This document shows positions 20,086 to 28,542 of a stretch of DNA of 62,351 bases, piece after piece. Every line of letters begins with the position of its first letter. Within the stretch, counting starts at the first letter, position 1. Source of the DNA: Nitrospinota bacterium (GTDB lineage Bacteria; Nitrospinota; Nitrospinia; Nitrospinales; VA-1); assembly GCA_013349585.1 (NCBI GenBank), contig DUZG01000005.1, forward strand, positions 1 to 62,351, written 5' to 3'. The position numbers and the translations under genes are program-made. A model generated the notes under the pieces. The model saw nothing but the letters and a program-made list of their open reading frames with translations, had not been told where the DNA came from and searched no databases.

Positions 20086-20817
20086 GTGAATTCTTTTTCC
20101 AAACCGATACTTAAATATTTTTTGGTTTTTTCTCTGGCTCTTGCGATGGGAATGTCTATCTGGCTTTTACCCAGACCCGCTAAAAAGGAAGAGGCTATCA
20201 CTCCGCCAATTAACGCAAAAGAAGAAGCCGGGAAATTTATACAACAAGCGTCTGAAAACTTTTTCTACCACGAATTCGACCAAGCTATAAATAACTATAA
20301 AAAAGCCATAGCTATTTATGAAAGAGAGGGGAAACTAAGAACAGCAGCAAAAGTATTTGAGTCTATCGGTGACCTTTTTAAATTTCGCAGGAACCTCAAA
20401 GAAGCAGAAGTCCATTACAAGCTGGCTATGGAAAATCATAGAAAAAATCATGACTTACTTGGGGAAGCACGCGCTATGAGTCTGGCGGGGGATCTACATA
20501 TGGAAAGAGGAAATTTTTCGCCCGCCGGGGTTTGGTATAAGAAAGGGCTGGGGTTGATAAAAAATGATCCGCCGCATCTTACCAAGGCATTGTTTCTGGA
20601 AAATCTTGGTCATTATTTCTGGAAAACAGAAAATATTCCTGAAGCAATTGTGCAATTCACCGAGTCTCGAGAAACCTTTGCCGCACTTGAAAACCAAATG
20701 GGCTACGAGCATATAAACGCGGTACTCAATAAACTCCGGCGCGGACAGTCTCAGAATATCCCTGCTGAGGAGCTAGTCTACCACAATTCACCCGTGCCTG
20801 AAAGAAAACGGAAATAG
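20086..20817 (+). CDS. Membrane-anchored tetratricopeptide-repeat protein
   Basis: A 243-residue protein starting at GTG, with an N-terminal hydrophobic segment (YFLVFSLALAMGMSIWLLP) as an uncleaved anchor, followed by at least four TPR-like helical hairpins. Examples are FYHEFDQAINNYKKAIAIYE, KLRTAAKVFESIGDLFKF and LKEAEVHYKLAMENHRK. TPR arrays mediate protein contacts, here probably in the periplasm. No enzymatic motif is seen. It precedes the radical SAM gene by 150 bases on the same strand, but without proof of a shared transcript. Confidence 0.75.
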   Translation: MNSFSKPILKYFLVFSLALAMGMSIWLLPRPAKKEEAITPPINAKEEAGKFIQQASENFFYHEFDQAINNYKKAIAIYEREGKLRTAAKVFESIGDLFKFRRNLKEAEVHYKLAMENHRKNHDLLGEARAMSLAGDLHMERGNFSPAGVWYKKGLGLIKNDPPHLTKALFLENLGHYFWKTENIPEAIVQFTESRETFAALENQMGYEHINAVLNKLRRGQSQNIPAEELVYHNSPVPERKRK

Positions 20818-20967
20818 TGATTTATTGGGAATTCATGGAGTTATTCCCATATAATAAAGAGAACAATAAATAGACGCGAGACACAGAGGCACAAAAGAGC
20901 TGATATAGAGCACAGGTACTTCTTGTGGGCGTGGTTTGGAATTGAGAATATTTAAAAGGTAAAAACG

Positions 20968-22032
20968 TTGAACATCATCTTGAATAGCTATTGTAACTTA
21001 AAATGCAATTACTGCTTTGCCGATGAGTACATGGAGGAAAACGTCAAAACTCCTGATAAATCGATGGATTTCGATTTTTTCCAAAACGAACTGTTGCCTC
21101 GAATCAAGACCGCCTCCCTCATAAATTTTATGGGAGGTGAGCCTACCCTGCATCCGCGGTTCAATGACATGCTTACCAAAACTTTGGATAACATGCAGCC
21201 CTTCACATTTCTTGGCGTGTTTACCAATGGATTGATGTCGGATCAGGCTCTCGATCTACTTTTAGATTTAGTCGGTCGTGGCGGCAGTATTGAACGGCAG
21301 ATACAGTTTTCCGTCCTGCTCAACTGGCAAACCATGGAAAACATATCCGAAAAAAATCATGCGCGTTGTAAAGAAGTGGCCGAAGCCATTCTAGGTAAAA
21401 ATGGATACGGGCTGATGTTCAGCCTAAACCTGTATTCCATCAAGCAGGACCTAGCCACTCAGATTTGGGAGATAGATGAAATTTATCAGGGGCTGGGGTT
21501 ACCACCGGGGCAAAACTATAAGGTCCGTGTCAGTCCGGCTTTCCCAATAGTGGGGGAAGAAGGGCATATCACCTTACCCATTAAAGACTACCCTAAAATG
21601 GGTCGTATGATGTTAGACCTGCTTAAAGATTTTCCACAACTGCGTTTTCGTTTCGACTGTTCTTTTCCGCCTTGTTTGATGGACGATATAAAGGAAGAGG
21701 AGTACCCTCTCGTCGAGCGGTTCATTTATCATGGAAGTCAGTCCGTTCCAGATATTACTGAATGGAAAAACAAAGATGTTTACTTCGGTTGTGCCGATGA
21801 TAGCCCGATGGACATTGACCCTAAGGGCGACTGTTTTAACTGCTCCCCTTTCCACGACAAAAAATTAGGGAATATTCAAGATTTTAAACAGGTCAACGAA
21901 CTATCTATTAAAAAAATGCATACTAAGTTCTTGAGCCACGCTTTCGAAGCTTCGCCCAACGAACCCTGTAAAAGTTGCCCGCATTATATGGTTACCTGCT
22001 CCAGCGGTTGCTTCGCCTACAATTTTAAATAA
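20968..22032 (+). CDS. Radical SAM protein with SPASM-like C-terminus
   Basis: A 354-residue radical SAM enzyme. The cluster-binding CNLKCNYC is at residues 9-16, followed by the GGEP SAM-binding motif (MGGEPTLHP). The C-terminus holds seven cysteines arranged as FGCADD... GDCFNCSPF... CKSCPHYMVTCSSGC, close to a SPASM auxiliary-cluster pattern. SPASM proteins modify peptides or mature enzymes. No precursor peptide gene is recognisable beside it. A TTG start is used, with AAAGGT about eight bases upstream. The substrate is unknown. Confidence 0.8.
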   Translation: MNIILNSYCNLKCNYCFADEYMEENVKTPDKSMDFDFFQNELLPRIKTASLINFMGGEPTLHPRFNDMLTKTLDNMQPFTFLGVFTNGLMSDQALDLLLDLVGRGGSIERQIQFSVLLNWQTMENISEKNHARCKEVAEAILGKNGYGLMFSLNLYSIKQDLATQIWEIDEIYQGLGLPPGQNYKVRVSPAFPIVGEEGHITLPIKDYPKMGRMMLDLLKDFPQLRFRFDCSFPPCLMDDIKEEEYPLVERFIYHGSQSVPDITEWKNKDVYFGCADDSPMDIDPKGDCFNCSPFHDKKLGNIQDFKQVNELSIKKMHTKFLSHAFEASPNEPCKSCPHYMVTCSSGCFAYNFK

Positions 22033-22135
22033 CCATAAAGAATCATCGGCCATTTCCATTCTCACTCCAATGGAATAAATTTCATTTTTTATCTATCTCA
22101 ACTATAAGAGGTTTAATCGTTTAGGAGAGTTGAAA

Positions 22136-22630
22136 ATGAATCGAATTATTTTATTTTTTCTTATTCTATCTATAGCAATTCCAGTTCCACTCACTTGGGG
22201 ATGGACACTCGTTGGGGATCCCGGAAAAAAGATCGAAGATGTATTGTAGTTTTTACCGTTATATCCGCAGGTGAGAAAAACCCAGCAAGCTCTAGATGCG
22301 TTTTTAAAGTTGAAGAACCCACTTCCCGCCAGCCCTAAAAATATTTTTGCAGGACAAACATTGTTTCACTTCGATGCCAAACCCGAACCCTACGGTGTTT
22401 GCCACGGCATCAGCGAAAACGGACTCGGCATTTTATTTCGTGAGCTAACTCCCAGTCCGCGCAATTTTACCTGTAGCCAAACCCTAGAGCCGCTGCCCGA
22501 TGGACAATTCTTCTGGGTCATCAAAAATGGTTCCCCCGGAACAGCTATGCCCGCATTCAAAAACCTAGATGAGGACCAAGTATGGCAATTGATTCAATAT
22601 ATCCGGCATTTTTCACGAAACGGGCATTAA
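22136..22630 (+). pseudogene. c-type cytochrome with nonsense codon and lost haem cysteine
   Basis: A strong AGGAGAG ribosome-binding site precedes an ATG and signal peptide (IILFFLILSIAIPVPLTWG). The frame is cut by TAG at 22247-22249 (codon 38) and then continues unshifted with cytochrome-like sequence: NIFAGQTLFHFDAKPEP, SPRNFTC, GSPGTAMPAFKNLDEDQVWQLIQYI. The haem motif should be CxxCH but reads YGVCH. The first cysteine codon is TAC (22391-22393), one base from TGC. Two independent lesions in a gene with no frameshift mark true decay. Length about 164 codons. Confidence 0.88.
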
Positions 22631-22656
22631 TTTTCATATAAGTTTGGAAGATCGGA

Positions 22657-23029
22657 ATGGAAAAAATACACAACTACATGGCGGAATCTCTTCTAAGCAT
22701 CAGCCCTACAGCTAGTATTCTGGAAGCCTCGCAGGTTATGAACGATAACTAAATCCATTCTTTGCTGGTCGAAGAAATGGGAGAATATATTGGAATCATT
22801 ACCAACCACGATATCAGCAGAAAGTTTGGACCCAGAAAAATCACAAGTGGCAGAATTTATGAGCTTTCCTCTCATCAAACTGGAAAGTCAGGAGAGCATG
22901 GAAAAGGCCGCTCAGGTTATGCGCGACCACGCCATTCACCATCTAGTTGTAACAGAACACGGGCAAATGCTAGAGACTCTATCAATACACGACTACTACA
23001 AATACCTCGTGTTGAAACACCCTAAGTGA
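22657..23029 (+). pseudogene. CBS-domain protein, disrupted
   Basis: An ATG at 22657 opens a tandem CBS-domain protein (YMAESLLSISPTASILEASQVM). It is stopped by TAA at 22750-22752 after 31 codons, continues in frame (IHSLLVEEMGEYIGIITNHDIS), and then shifts frame near 22825. The second CBS domain (QVAEFMSFPLIKLESQESMEKAAQVM... IHHLVVTEHG) is in the new frame and ends at 23029. CBS pairs usually sense adenosine nucleotides. One nonsense codon plus one frameshift make the product non-functional. Confidence 0.85.
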
Positions 23030-23062
23030 TTTTTATGCCACTCTGAGATTTCGTTTTTTTGG

Positions 23063-23827
23063 TTAGAGTGTTTTACGAAAACGAACTATCTCACCATATT
23101 GTTCTTTATCGAACCCCGGCAAGCATCCCGAATAAATGGTTTCCGCATAGACTCTATTTATATTTTTCAAATTGTCGGCAGACAAGCTTTTGACAATAGC
23201 GGTCTCCAATCCTTCAACATCAATTTTTAGAATATCAATATGACCCTCCTTTTCAAGGATGCTCGAAATAATTTCTTCCACTTTTCGAACTTGCACTTGA
23301 ATTGTTTTGGGAAGGTCACTCTCAAGCCCGCCATATCTGCCTGTTGCTTCAAAACCAAAATCGGCGTGACCATTTTCCAAGCCTACCGCAACCTCGTGCA
23401 ACTCGTATCTGCTTTCAAATCCTTGTAGATTGGTTTTTAATCGGCTGATATTTTCTGGGAGGGGTTCGAACAAATAGACCTTGATATTTTTATTGCGTGT
23501 CAAAAAATACCCCGCGCTGATACCGATATTTGAACCAAAATCTACCACGCAGGAAATTTCCTTTTCAGCCGGATAATCCAATTTCCCATAGCACTCCACC
23601 ATAGTTATCATATCGTGGAAGGAATAAAGCCATACTCCCTGCTTTCCTAAGGGGGTCTTTACCACAAGCTTTTCGGGATAGTCACCCTGCCCAAACACAT
23701 AACGCCCTACAATATCTGTGGGGCGATCAAAGTATTTAAAGATATTAATCAAAGCGATGTAAAACGGCTTATTAAAAAATGCTCTTAATATTTTTATTAG
23801 GGGTCTTTTATTCATAAAAACTATCAT
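23063..23827 (-). CDS. FkbM-family methyltransferase
   Basis: A 254-residue SAM-dependent methyltransferase of the FkbM type. The SAM-binding glycine motif is VVDFGSNIGISAGYF (about residue 95), followed by the acidic VYLFEPLPENISRLKTNL and the DILKIDVEGLE block characteristic of the family. FkbM enzymes O-methylate sugars or polyketides. Neighbours are pseudogenes and do not help assign the substrate. An internal ATG at residue 5 is an alternative start. The N-terminal 60 residues are outside the catalytic fold. Confidence 0.85.
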   Translation of the reverse strand: MIVFMNKRPLIKILRAFFNKPFYIALINIFKYFDRPTDIVGRYVFGQGDYPEKLVVKTPLGKQGVWLYSFHDMITMVECYGKLDYPAEKEISCVVDFGSNIGISAGYFLTRNKNIKVYLFEPLPENISRLKTNLQGFESRYELHEVAVGLENGHADFGFEATGRYGGLESDLPKTIQVQVRKVEEIISSILEKEGHIDILKIDVEGLETAIVKSLSADNLKNINRVYAETIYSGCLPGFDKEQYGEIVRFRKTL

Positions 23828-24016
23828 TTTTTTGGGTAGTCAAACAACAAGCTAGATTAAGCTCTGATGAGAGTTTAATCCATGCGGGAAACAATATCCA
23901 TAAACGATTATTATAAAAATTCACTCTCGAACTACCTCCTATTTTCCATTGTTTCATTCCTCCCGAATGATAAAGATATACTATTCTCTGCCTTATTTAT
24001 TTGAGACCTATTGCAA

Positions 24017-24840
24017 ATGATTTTAAAAAAAATATTTGGGTTGCTCATTGCGATTCTTTTTTTACCATCTTTATGGGTGGAAGCTCAGGAGCATCACTTC
24101 ACCAATCCGCAGGTGCGTGTTCAGGTAACAACGGAAACTCTAAATATTTCAACTACGGGTTACCCCGACCATAAATGGGAAAGGGTCAACCCCAACCGAC
24201 CGTCTAAGCAAAATTTTAATTTCAAAATTCCTCGGCATCCAAAAATAGCATCCCGCACCACGGCTGTTCCCACGCGTGGGCGCATTACAGTGGCCGTCAA
24301 CGGCGTGGGTTTTTTCGGCCCTGAAGACCGGGAAGGTAAAATTGCGTTGGAAAATCATGGGCTCGATTCGTGCCGGGGTTTATCATTATCACTGTACACC
24401 GGGATGCGTTTATAAAGATGCGCCCAATCAACATTCGCCAGTGATCGGTTATGCCTTTGACGGATTCAAAATTTACGGACTCCAAGGTAAAAGAGGTCGT
24501 TCGCCGAAAGATTTGGATAGCTGCAACGGTTATAAAGACAAAGGCCGGGGGTTATTATTACCACACCACAGAAAATTTCCCCTTTGTGCTGGGTTGCTAT
24601 CGGGGTACACCAGCACTAGCGAACTACGTCCGCAACCAGCAAGGCACCAAATCAAAGAATGACAGAAGAGGTGGAAGGGGCAGTGACTCAATGCTCCAAT
24701 ATTGCGAAGTAGATCGCAAAAAATATTGCTCCGATATGCCACCCAGTAGAGAGATGATGCAATGTATGATGCGTAACCAGAATAAATTTAGTACCCAATG
24801 CAGACAAGCATTGCAAAATCATCGACCATCAGGCCGATGA
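24017..24840 (+). pseudogene. YHYH-domain secreted protein, frameshifted twice
   Basis: A signal peptide (ILKKIFGLLIAILFLPSLWVEA) leads into a YHYH-domain protein: TTAVPTRGRITVAVNGVGFFGP in the first frame, then GVYHYHCTPGCVYKD and VIGYAFDGFKIYG in a second frame. A third frame holds YYYHTTENFPFVLGCYRGTP and a Cys-rich tail (QYCEVDRKKYCSDM... CMMRNQNKFSTQCRQAL). Breaks fall near 24370 and 24545. The conserved glycine-histidine stretch before YHYH is also damaged. The original protein was secreted, about 270 residues. The family function is unknown. Confidence 0.85.
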
Positions 24841-24885
24841 CAGAAAGTAGGCTATGCTCTTTTCTTATAACTTATACGACAAAAA

Positions 24886-25329
24886 ATGAAAATCTGGGTG
24901 GATGCAGACGCTTGCCCTAAAGCGGTCAAAGAAATCTTATATCGTGTTGCGGAGAGGACAGAAATATTCGTAACCTTGGTTGCCAATTCGCCATTACATC
25001 TGCCCTCCTCTTCTTTTATTAATTTGATTCAAGTTGGTTCTGGAGCAGATATCGCTGATGACGAGATAGCAGATAAATGCGAAGCAGGAGATTTAATCAT
25101 CACTGCAGATATTCCGCTTGCAGCGCGTGTTGTGGAAAAAGGGGCTCAGGCTCTTGATCCACGTGGAACGGTTTACGATAAAAACAATATCGGGCAAGTG
25201 TTGAGTATGCGGAATTTCATGGATGAGTTAAGAGGAAGCGGAGTAGAAACCGGCGGTCCAAGTGGATTCGGCCAGAAAGAGAAGTTCAAGTTCGCAAATG
25301 CGCTGGATAAATTCATCGCGCAAAGGTAA
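24886..25329 (+). CDS. YaiI/YqxD family (UPF0178) PIN-like protein
   Basis: A 147-residue protein of the UPF0178/DUF188 family: the N-terminal IWVDADACPKAVKEIL (acidic, PIN-like metal site), VGSGADIADDEIAD and LIITADIPLAARVVEKGA. The final R-rich/GGP block (ELRGSGVETGGPSGFG) matches the family end to end. Members resemble small nucleases, but no activity is established. The ATG start gives the usual family length. The gene stands alone between a pseudogene and convergent minus-strand genes. Confidence 0.9.
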   Translation: MKIWVDADACPKAVKEILYRVAERTEIFVTLVANSPLHLPSSSFINLIQVGSGADIADDEIADKCEAGDLIITADIPLAARVVEKGAQALDPRGTVYDKNNIGQVLSMRNFMDELRGSGVETGGPSGFGQKEKFKFANALDKFIAQR

Positions 25330-25395
25330 ACAGGTTTTACCGCTTGAAAATATTGCGTACCGGAGAATCTGTTTTTATCTATTAGGAGGCTTACT

Positions 25396-26079
25396 TTATA
25401 TTTTCTCTAACCATTCTCGGGCAAGGCCTATAGCGGTGATGATCTGACCCGGTTGCATTTTCTTTTCTATGATGTCAGCATTTTTTTTGCCTGTCGCATT
25501 GCCGTTGACCCCTGCAATATTGAACCATTTATGCGCTTCAATATAGTTTTGTTCCACCCCAAGGCCTTTCTCATACATTAAGCCGAGATTAGACTGAGCA
25601 CCAGAAATTCGCTGCTCCGCCGATAGCTGATACCACTTAACCGCATCCTTATCATCCTTTGGAACGCCTTCTCCTCGGCTGCACATCAGTCCGAGATTGT
25701 ATTGTGCTTGACCATAGCCTTGTTCAGCAGCCCGTTTGAACCACCAGGCCGCTTCGAAGAGATCTTTTTGCACTCCCTGTCCTTGCCTATACATCACGCC
25801 AAGATTGTGTTGAGCCTGGGCCAACCCTTGCTCTGCTGCAAGGCGATACCATTTTACTGCTTCACTAAAATTCTGTTCTACCCCCTGTCCCTTCCCATAC
25901 ATCAGCCCCAAATTGGTTTGGGCTTCGGCGAACCCTTGCTCGGCTGCGAGAAGATACCATTTAATCGCTACCTGATCGTCTTGGGGGATTTCTTTGCCAA
26001 GGCTATACATCAGAGCAAGGTTATACTGCGCTTCCGCCGCACCTTCTTCGGCCAACTGTTTCCACTCATCAAAATTCAT
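25396..26079 (-). CDS. Sel1-repeat (TPR-like) protein
   Basis: About 227 residues composed of roughly five Sel1-like 36-residue repeats with the signature AEQGxAxAQxNLGxMYxxGxGV. These form an alpha-solenoid for protein-protein contacts. There is no signal peptide and no catalytic domain. The ATG four codons after an upstream TTG is preferred. The gene lies 14 bases downstream of the ynfA-like gene on the same strand and may be co-transcribed. Sel1 proteins often act in signalling or envelope functions, but no partner is evident. Confidence 0.85.
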   Translation of the reverse strand: MNFDEWKQLAEEGAAEAQYNLALMYSLGKEIPQDDQVAIKWYLLAAEQGFAEAQTNLGLMYGKGQGVEQNFSEAVKWYRLAAEQGLAQAQHNLGVMYRQGQGVQKDLFEAAWWFKRAAEQGYGQAQYNLGLMCSRGEGVPKDDKDAVKWYQLSAEQRISGAQSNLGLMYEKGLGVEQNYIEAHKWFNIAGVNGNATGKKNADIIEKKMQPGQIITAIGLAREWLEKI

Positions 26080-26092
26080 ATCACCACCCAAT

Positions 26093-26428
26093 TCAAATTA
26101 TTTTCGGATCCCTAGATCCGAATAGAATGATTGCCGTGCCGACTATGCAAATCGCCGCACCTAAAATATCCCATTTGTCAGGACGTTGGCCTTCAATAAT
26201 CCAAAGCCACAATAGAGAGGCGAATATATAGACACCACCATAGGCCGCAAATGCTCTACCGGCAAACAAAGATTCAATACGGGTAAGCAAAAGAGCAAAA
26301 GCAATCAAGGAAACGATTCCCGGAAAAACCCAATAGATTGTTTTGCCCAACCGCAACCACGCCCAAAAAGCAAAACAGCCACCAATTTCAGCAAGCGCTG
26401 CTGAAATATAATAGACGAGAGAAATCAT
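26093..26428 (-). CDS. ynfA: YnfA-family (UPF0060) small multi-pass membrane protein
   Basis: A 111-residue protein with four predicted helices and the YnfA pattern: [14 protein letters not shown], then [20 protein letters not shown], then [20 protein letters not shown]. YnfA is an inner-membrane, small-multidrug-resistance-like protein. A role in export of cationic compounds has been proposed for the family. Length matches the norm. It precedes the Sel1-repeat gene by 14 bases. Confidence 0.9.
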   Translation of the reverse strand: MISLVYYISAALAEIGGCFAFWAWLRLGKTIYWVFPGIVSLIAFALLLTRIESLFAGRAFAAYGGVYIFASLLWLWIIEGQRPDKWDILGAAICIVGTAIILFGSRDPKII

Positions 26429-26783
26429 GCTTTCCTCTAATTATAAAAATAGTGCCCCCTCATGCTACACGGATTTGCAAAAGTCCTCAATAAGAGGAGG
26501 ATTAATAGAAAAGTGAAAATTCAAAAATTTTATACATCCTGCAACCTTTTTTATAACTTGAATCCCCTATCTCTCTATCCCTTTTTATTCCCCGATTAAA
26601 AAATATCGTTTTATTTTCAATGCTTTAACGCATGCTAGATACATTTTTTTCATATTGGTATATAGATTTCAAAATAAGTGTACCGAGTAAAGCCTGCAAG
26701 GCATACCAGCGAATGATTCCTCGGTCACTGGCCGCAAAGATTCTCCGCCCCTCCCCCATCAATATTTATCTATAAGGTTTGAA
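26429..26783. other. AT-rich intergenic region
   Basis: About 355 bases between divergent genes. AT-rich with several T runs. No gene, RNA or repeat is convincing, and no clear promoter hexamer pair is seen. Confidence 0.35.
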
Positions 26784-27237
26784 ATGAAAATCAACGCAAA
26801 GGCAATCATCAAAGACGATTTAAACTGGTTTTTAGAAAAAATGAGTGGGATTCAAGCGTTTTCTGTTCTTTCAGATAAAGAGCTTATGGAAATTGTCTCT
26901 CAAATGAAAGCATTTAAATTTAAGGAGGGTACAACGCTGGTGAATCACGGAGAATCTGCAAATCTGTTCTTCATTGTTCAGGAAGGCGAGGTGGAAGTTT
27001 CCGTGAAAAAATTTCTGTTCCGGGAAAAGAAAGTAGCTGTTCTTGGGTCTGGAGATTTTTTTGGAGAAAATGTTCTAGTGACGAACTCGAAACGATCCGC
27101 TACTATCACCACTACAACCGATACCACCTGTTTTGTTGAAACCCAGATTTAAATCTATGCTCAGTCAAAATCCACTTTTTAAGGAGAATATAAAAGCTGT
27201 TTTCTCAAGACGAAAACTGCAATTGAAGAAGGCCTAA
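26784..27237 (+). pseudogene. Cyclic-nucleotide-binding domain protein, frameshifted at C-terminus
   Basis: An intact cNMP-binding domain reads from the ATG at 26784: FSVLSDKELMEIVSQM, the GESANLFFIVQEGEVEVSV strand pair and LGSGDFFGENVLVTNSKRSATITT. A stop at 27150-27152 follows a shift near 27133. The +1 frame carries the expected tail (FKSMLSQNPLFKENI... RRKLQLKKA) to 27237. One single-base deletion in the GTTTTGTTG stretch explains it. The truncated 122-residue product keeps the whole binding fold, so partial function is possible. No DNA-binding or catalytic domain is attached. Confidence 0.8.
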
Positions 27238-27244
27238 AGTCCGC

Positions 27245-27688
27245 TCACCGAATTTCACTACATTTTATTACAAAAAATTTATCACCAAAAATTTCGATGG
27301 TGTAGCCCCCCTTTTCAGCCATAACGGATAGTGTTTTATTGCAAAAAAAGCTCATATGCGTGGGGTCATCCTTACACCACCACTCTTTAAATTGCTCGGC
27401 AGCATCGGGCAAGTCGACAAAGGGATTAGTCAGTCGCGTTGAGAAAACAATTACCCCCTCCGGTTTTAAAACTTTTTCTATTTCCTGCAGTTCTTCCCAT
27501 ACATTGGGCAAATGCTCGATGACTTCGATGGCAAAAACAGCATCGAACAAAAAAGGATAGCTCTGGTCTTTCAAGTAACCATCGGTCATCGGCTCAAGGG
27601 CTATAACCCGGTAACCACGGCGTTGCAACTCTTGCGCTAATTCTCCTGAACCGGAACCAAAGTCGAGAATTTTATGATTATACGGCAA
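27245..27688 (-). CDS. Class I SAM-dependent methyltransferase, probably missing its N-terminus
   Basis: A methyltransferase domain with HKILDFGSGSGELAQEL (SAM site), VIALEPM, DAVFAIEVIEHLPN and LKPEGVIVFSTR. This frame begins at a TTG inside what looks like a longer protein. The same frame stays open upstream to 27889 and encodes a convincing preceding segment (FFKCSNCTLIFTN, then TDPDFWDNQATSLI) with a Cys-x2-Cys pair. No ATG, GTG or other good start is present there, so the original N-terminus has probably been lost. The gene abuts the decayed TPR/spermidine-synthase gene. The substrate is unknown. Confidence 0.65.
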   Translation of the reverse strand: MPYNHKILDFGSGSGELAQELQRRGYRVIALEPMTDGYLKDQSYPFLFDAVFAIEVIEHLPNVWEELQEIEKVLKPEGVIVFSTRLTNPFVDLPDAAEQFKEWWCKDDPTHMSFFCNKTLSVMAEKGGYTIEIFGDKFFVIKCSEIR

Positions 27689-27894
27689 TATCCCGTAATT
27701 CTCTATATGGGAAATGAGACTCGTGGCTTGGTTGTCCCAAAAATCGGGATCGGTGGTCTGCCATTGGGTTTTGTAATGATTTTCTTCGAGGGCTTTTTGG
27801 GGAAGATCATTGGTAAAAATCAGCGTGCAGTTAGAACATTTGAAGAAGGTGCGCGCATAGCGATAAAAAAACGTGGAGGGGAATTTACTGGCTA

Positions 27895-28542
27895 TTATTG
27901 GTTTTCTGCTTGGCGTTGGGCTATTTTAAGATTTATTTGTGCTTGAGTTAAGTCCGGTTGAACTTTTAATGCCACTTGGTAATGGATAATTGCTTCCTGT
28001 GGATTTTTGTTTTTAAAAAGAGCGTTTGCAAGACTTAGATGCGCATTCGCGTTTTGAGGTTGCATATCGATGCTCGTTTTAAATTGTGAGATAGCTTTGT
28101 CAAACTCACCTATTTCATTCCACGAAATCCCCAGATTAATATGGGCTTCAACATAATCGGGGTTTAATTCAATAGCGGTCAAATATTGAGCCATGGCATC
28201 TTTAAGTTTTCCCTGGGCTGCTAGGGTATTTTCCAGATCGTTATAAGCTACGGCATAGTCCGGCAGCAATCTTATGGCGCTCCTGAAATGAGTTTCTGCT
28301 TTTTCAAAGTCTCCGATTCTTGCCAACGAATTGCCAAGAAAATAATGCGCCAGAACATAGCTAGGATTAAGTTTTACCGCCTCCTTGAATTTTCTAATAG
28401 CTACACTCAGGTTTCTATCGTTTAGACTTGAGATCCCGAGATTGAACACACCTTCAGCATACTCAGTATTGAGGAGTTGCCCCCAATATTCCCTAAAAAT
28501 CTCTGCATCTCCCAGATTTTTAACTTTTACGTACCGTATCAA
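27895..28542 (-). CDS. TPR region left open from a larger broken gene
   Basis: This 215-residue open frame encodes about five canonical TPRs, such as AVKLNPSYVLAHYFLGNSLARI and AIELNPDYVEAHINLGISWNEI. It is unlikely to be an independent gene. Similarity continues upstream in another frame with spermidine-synthase sequence and no start signal of its own. It is therefore the C-terminal TPR domain of the fusion pseudogene described for 27895-30723. If translated from the TTG it would be a soluble repeat protein. Confidence 0.5.
   Translation of the reverse strand: MIRYVKVKNLGDAEIFREYWGQLLNTEYAEGVFNLGISSLNDRNLSVAIRKFKEAVKLNPSYVLAHYFLGNSLARIGDFEKAETHFRSAIRLLPDYAVAYNDLENTLAAQGKLKDAMAQYLTAIELNPDYVEAHINLGISWNEIGEFDKAISQFKTSIDMQPQNANAHLSLANALFKNKNPQEAIIHYQVALKVQPDLTQAQINLKIAQRQAENQ

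Noticed and set aside
20837-20875. 12-codon ORF (MELFPYNKENNK) between the TPR and radical SAM genes, considered as a precursor peptide
   Set aside because: It has no convincing ribosome-binding site and no cysteine, serine or glycine pattern expected of a modified peptide, and sits in a hairpin-like stretch.
24886-25329. Toxin of a VapC-type pair, because of the PIN-like fold
   Set aside because: The sequence matches UPF0178/YaiI along its whole length and no antitoxin gene is adjacent.
27674-27946. Plus-strand open reading frame over the methyltransferase 5' region
   Set aside because: It reads antisense across sequence whose minus-strand translation (FFKCSNCTLIFTN) is protein-like, so it is a shadow.
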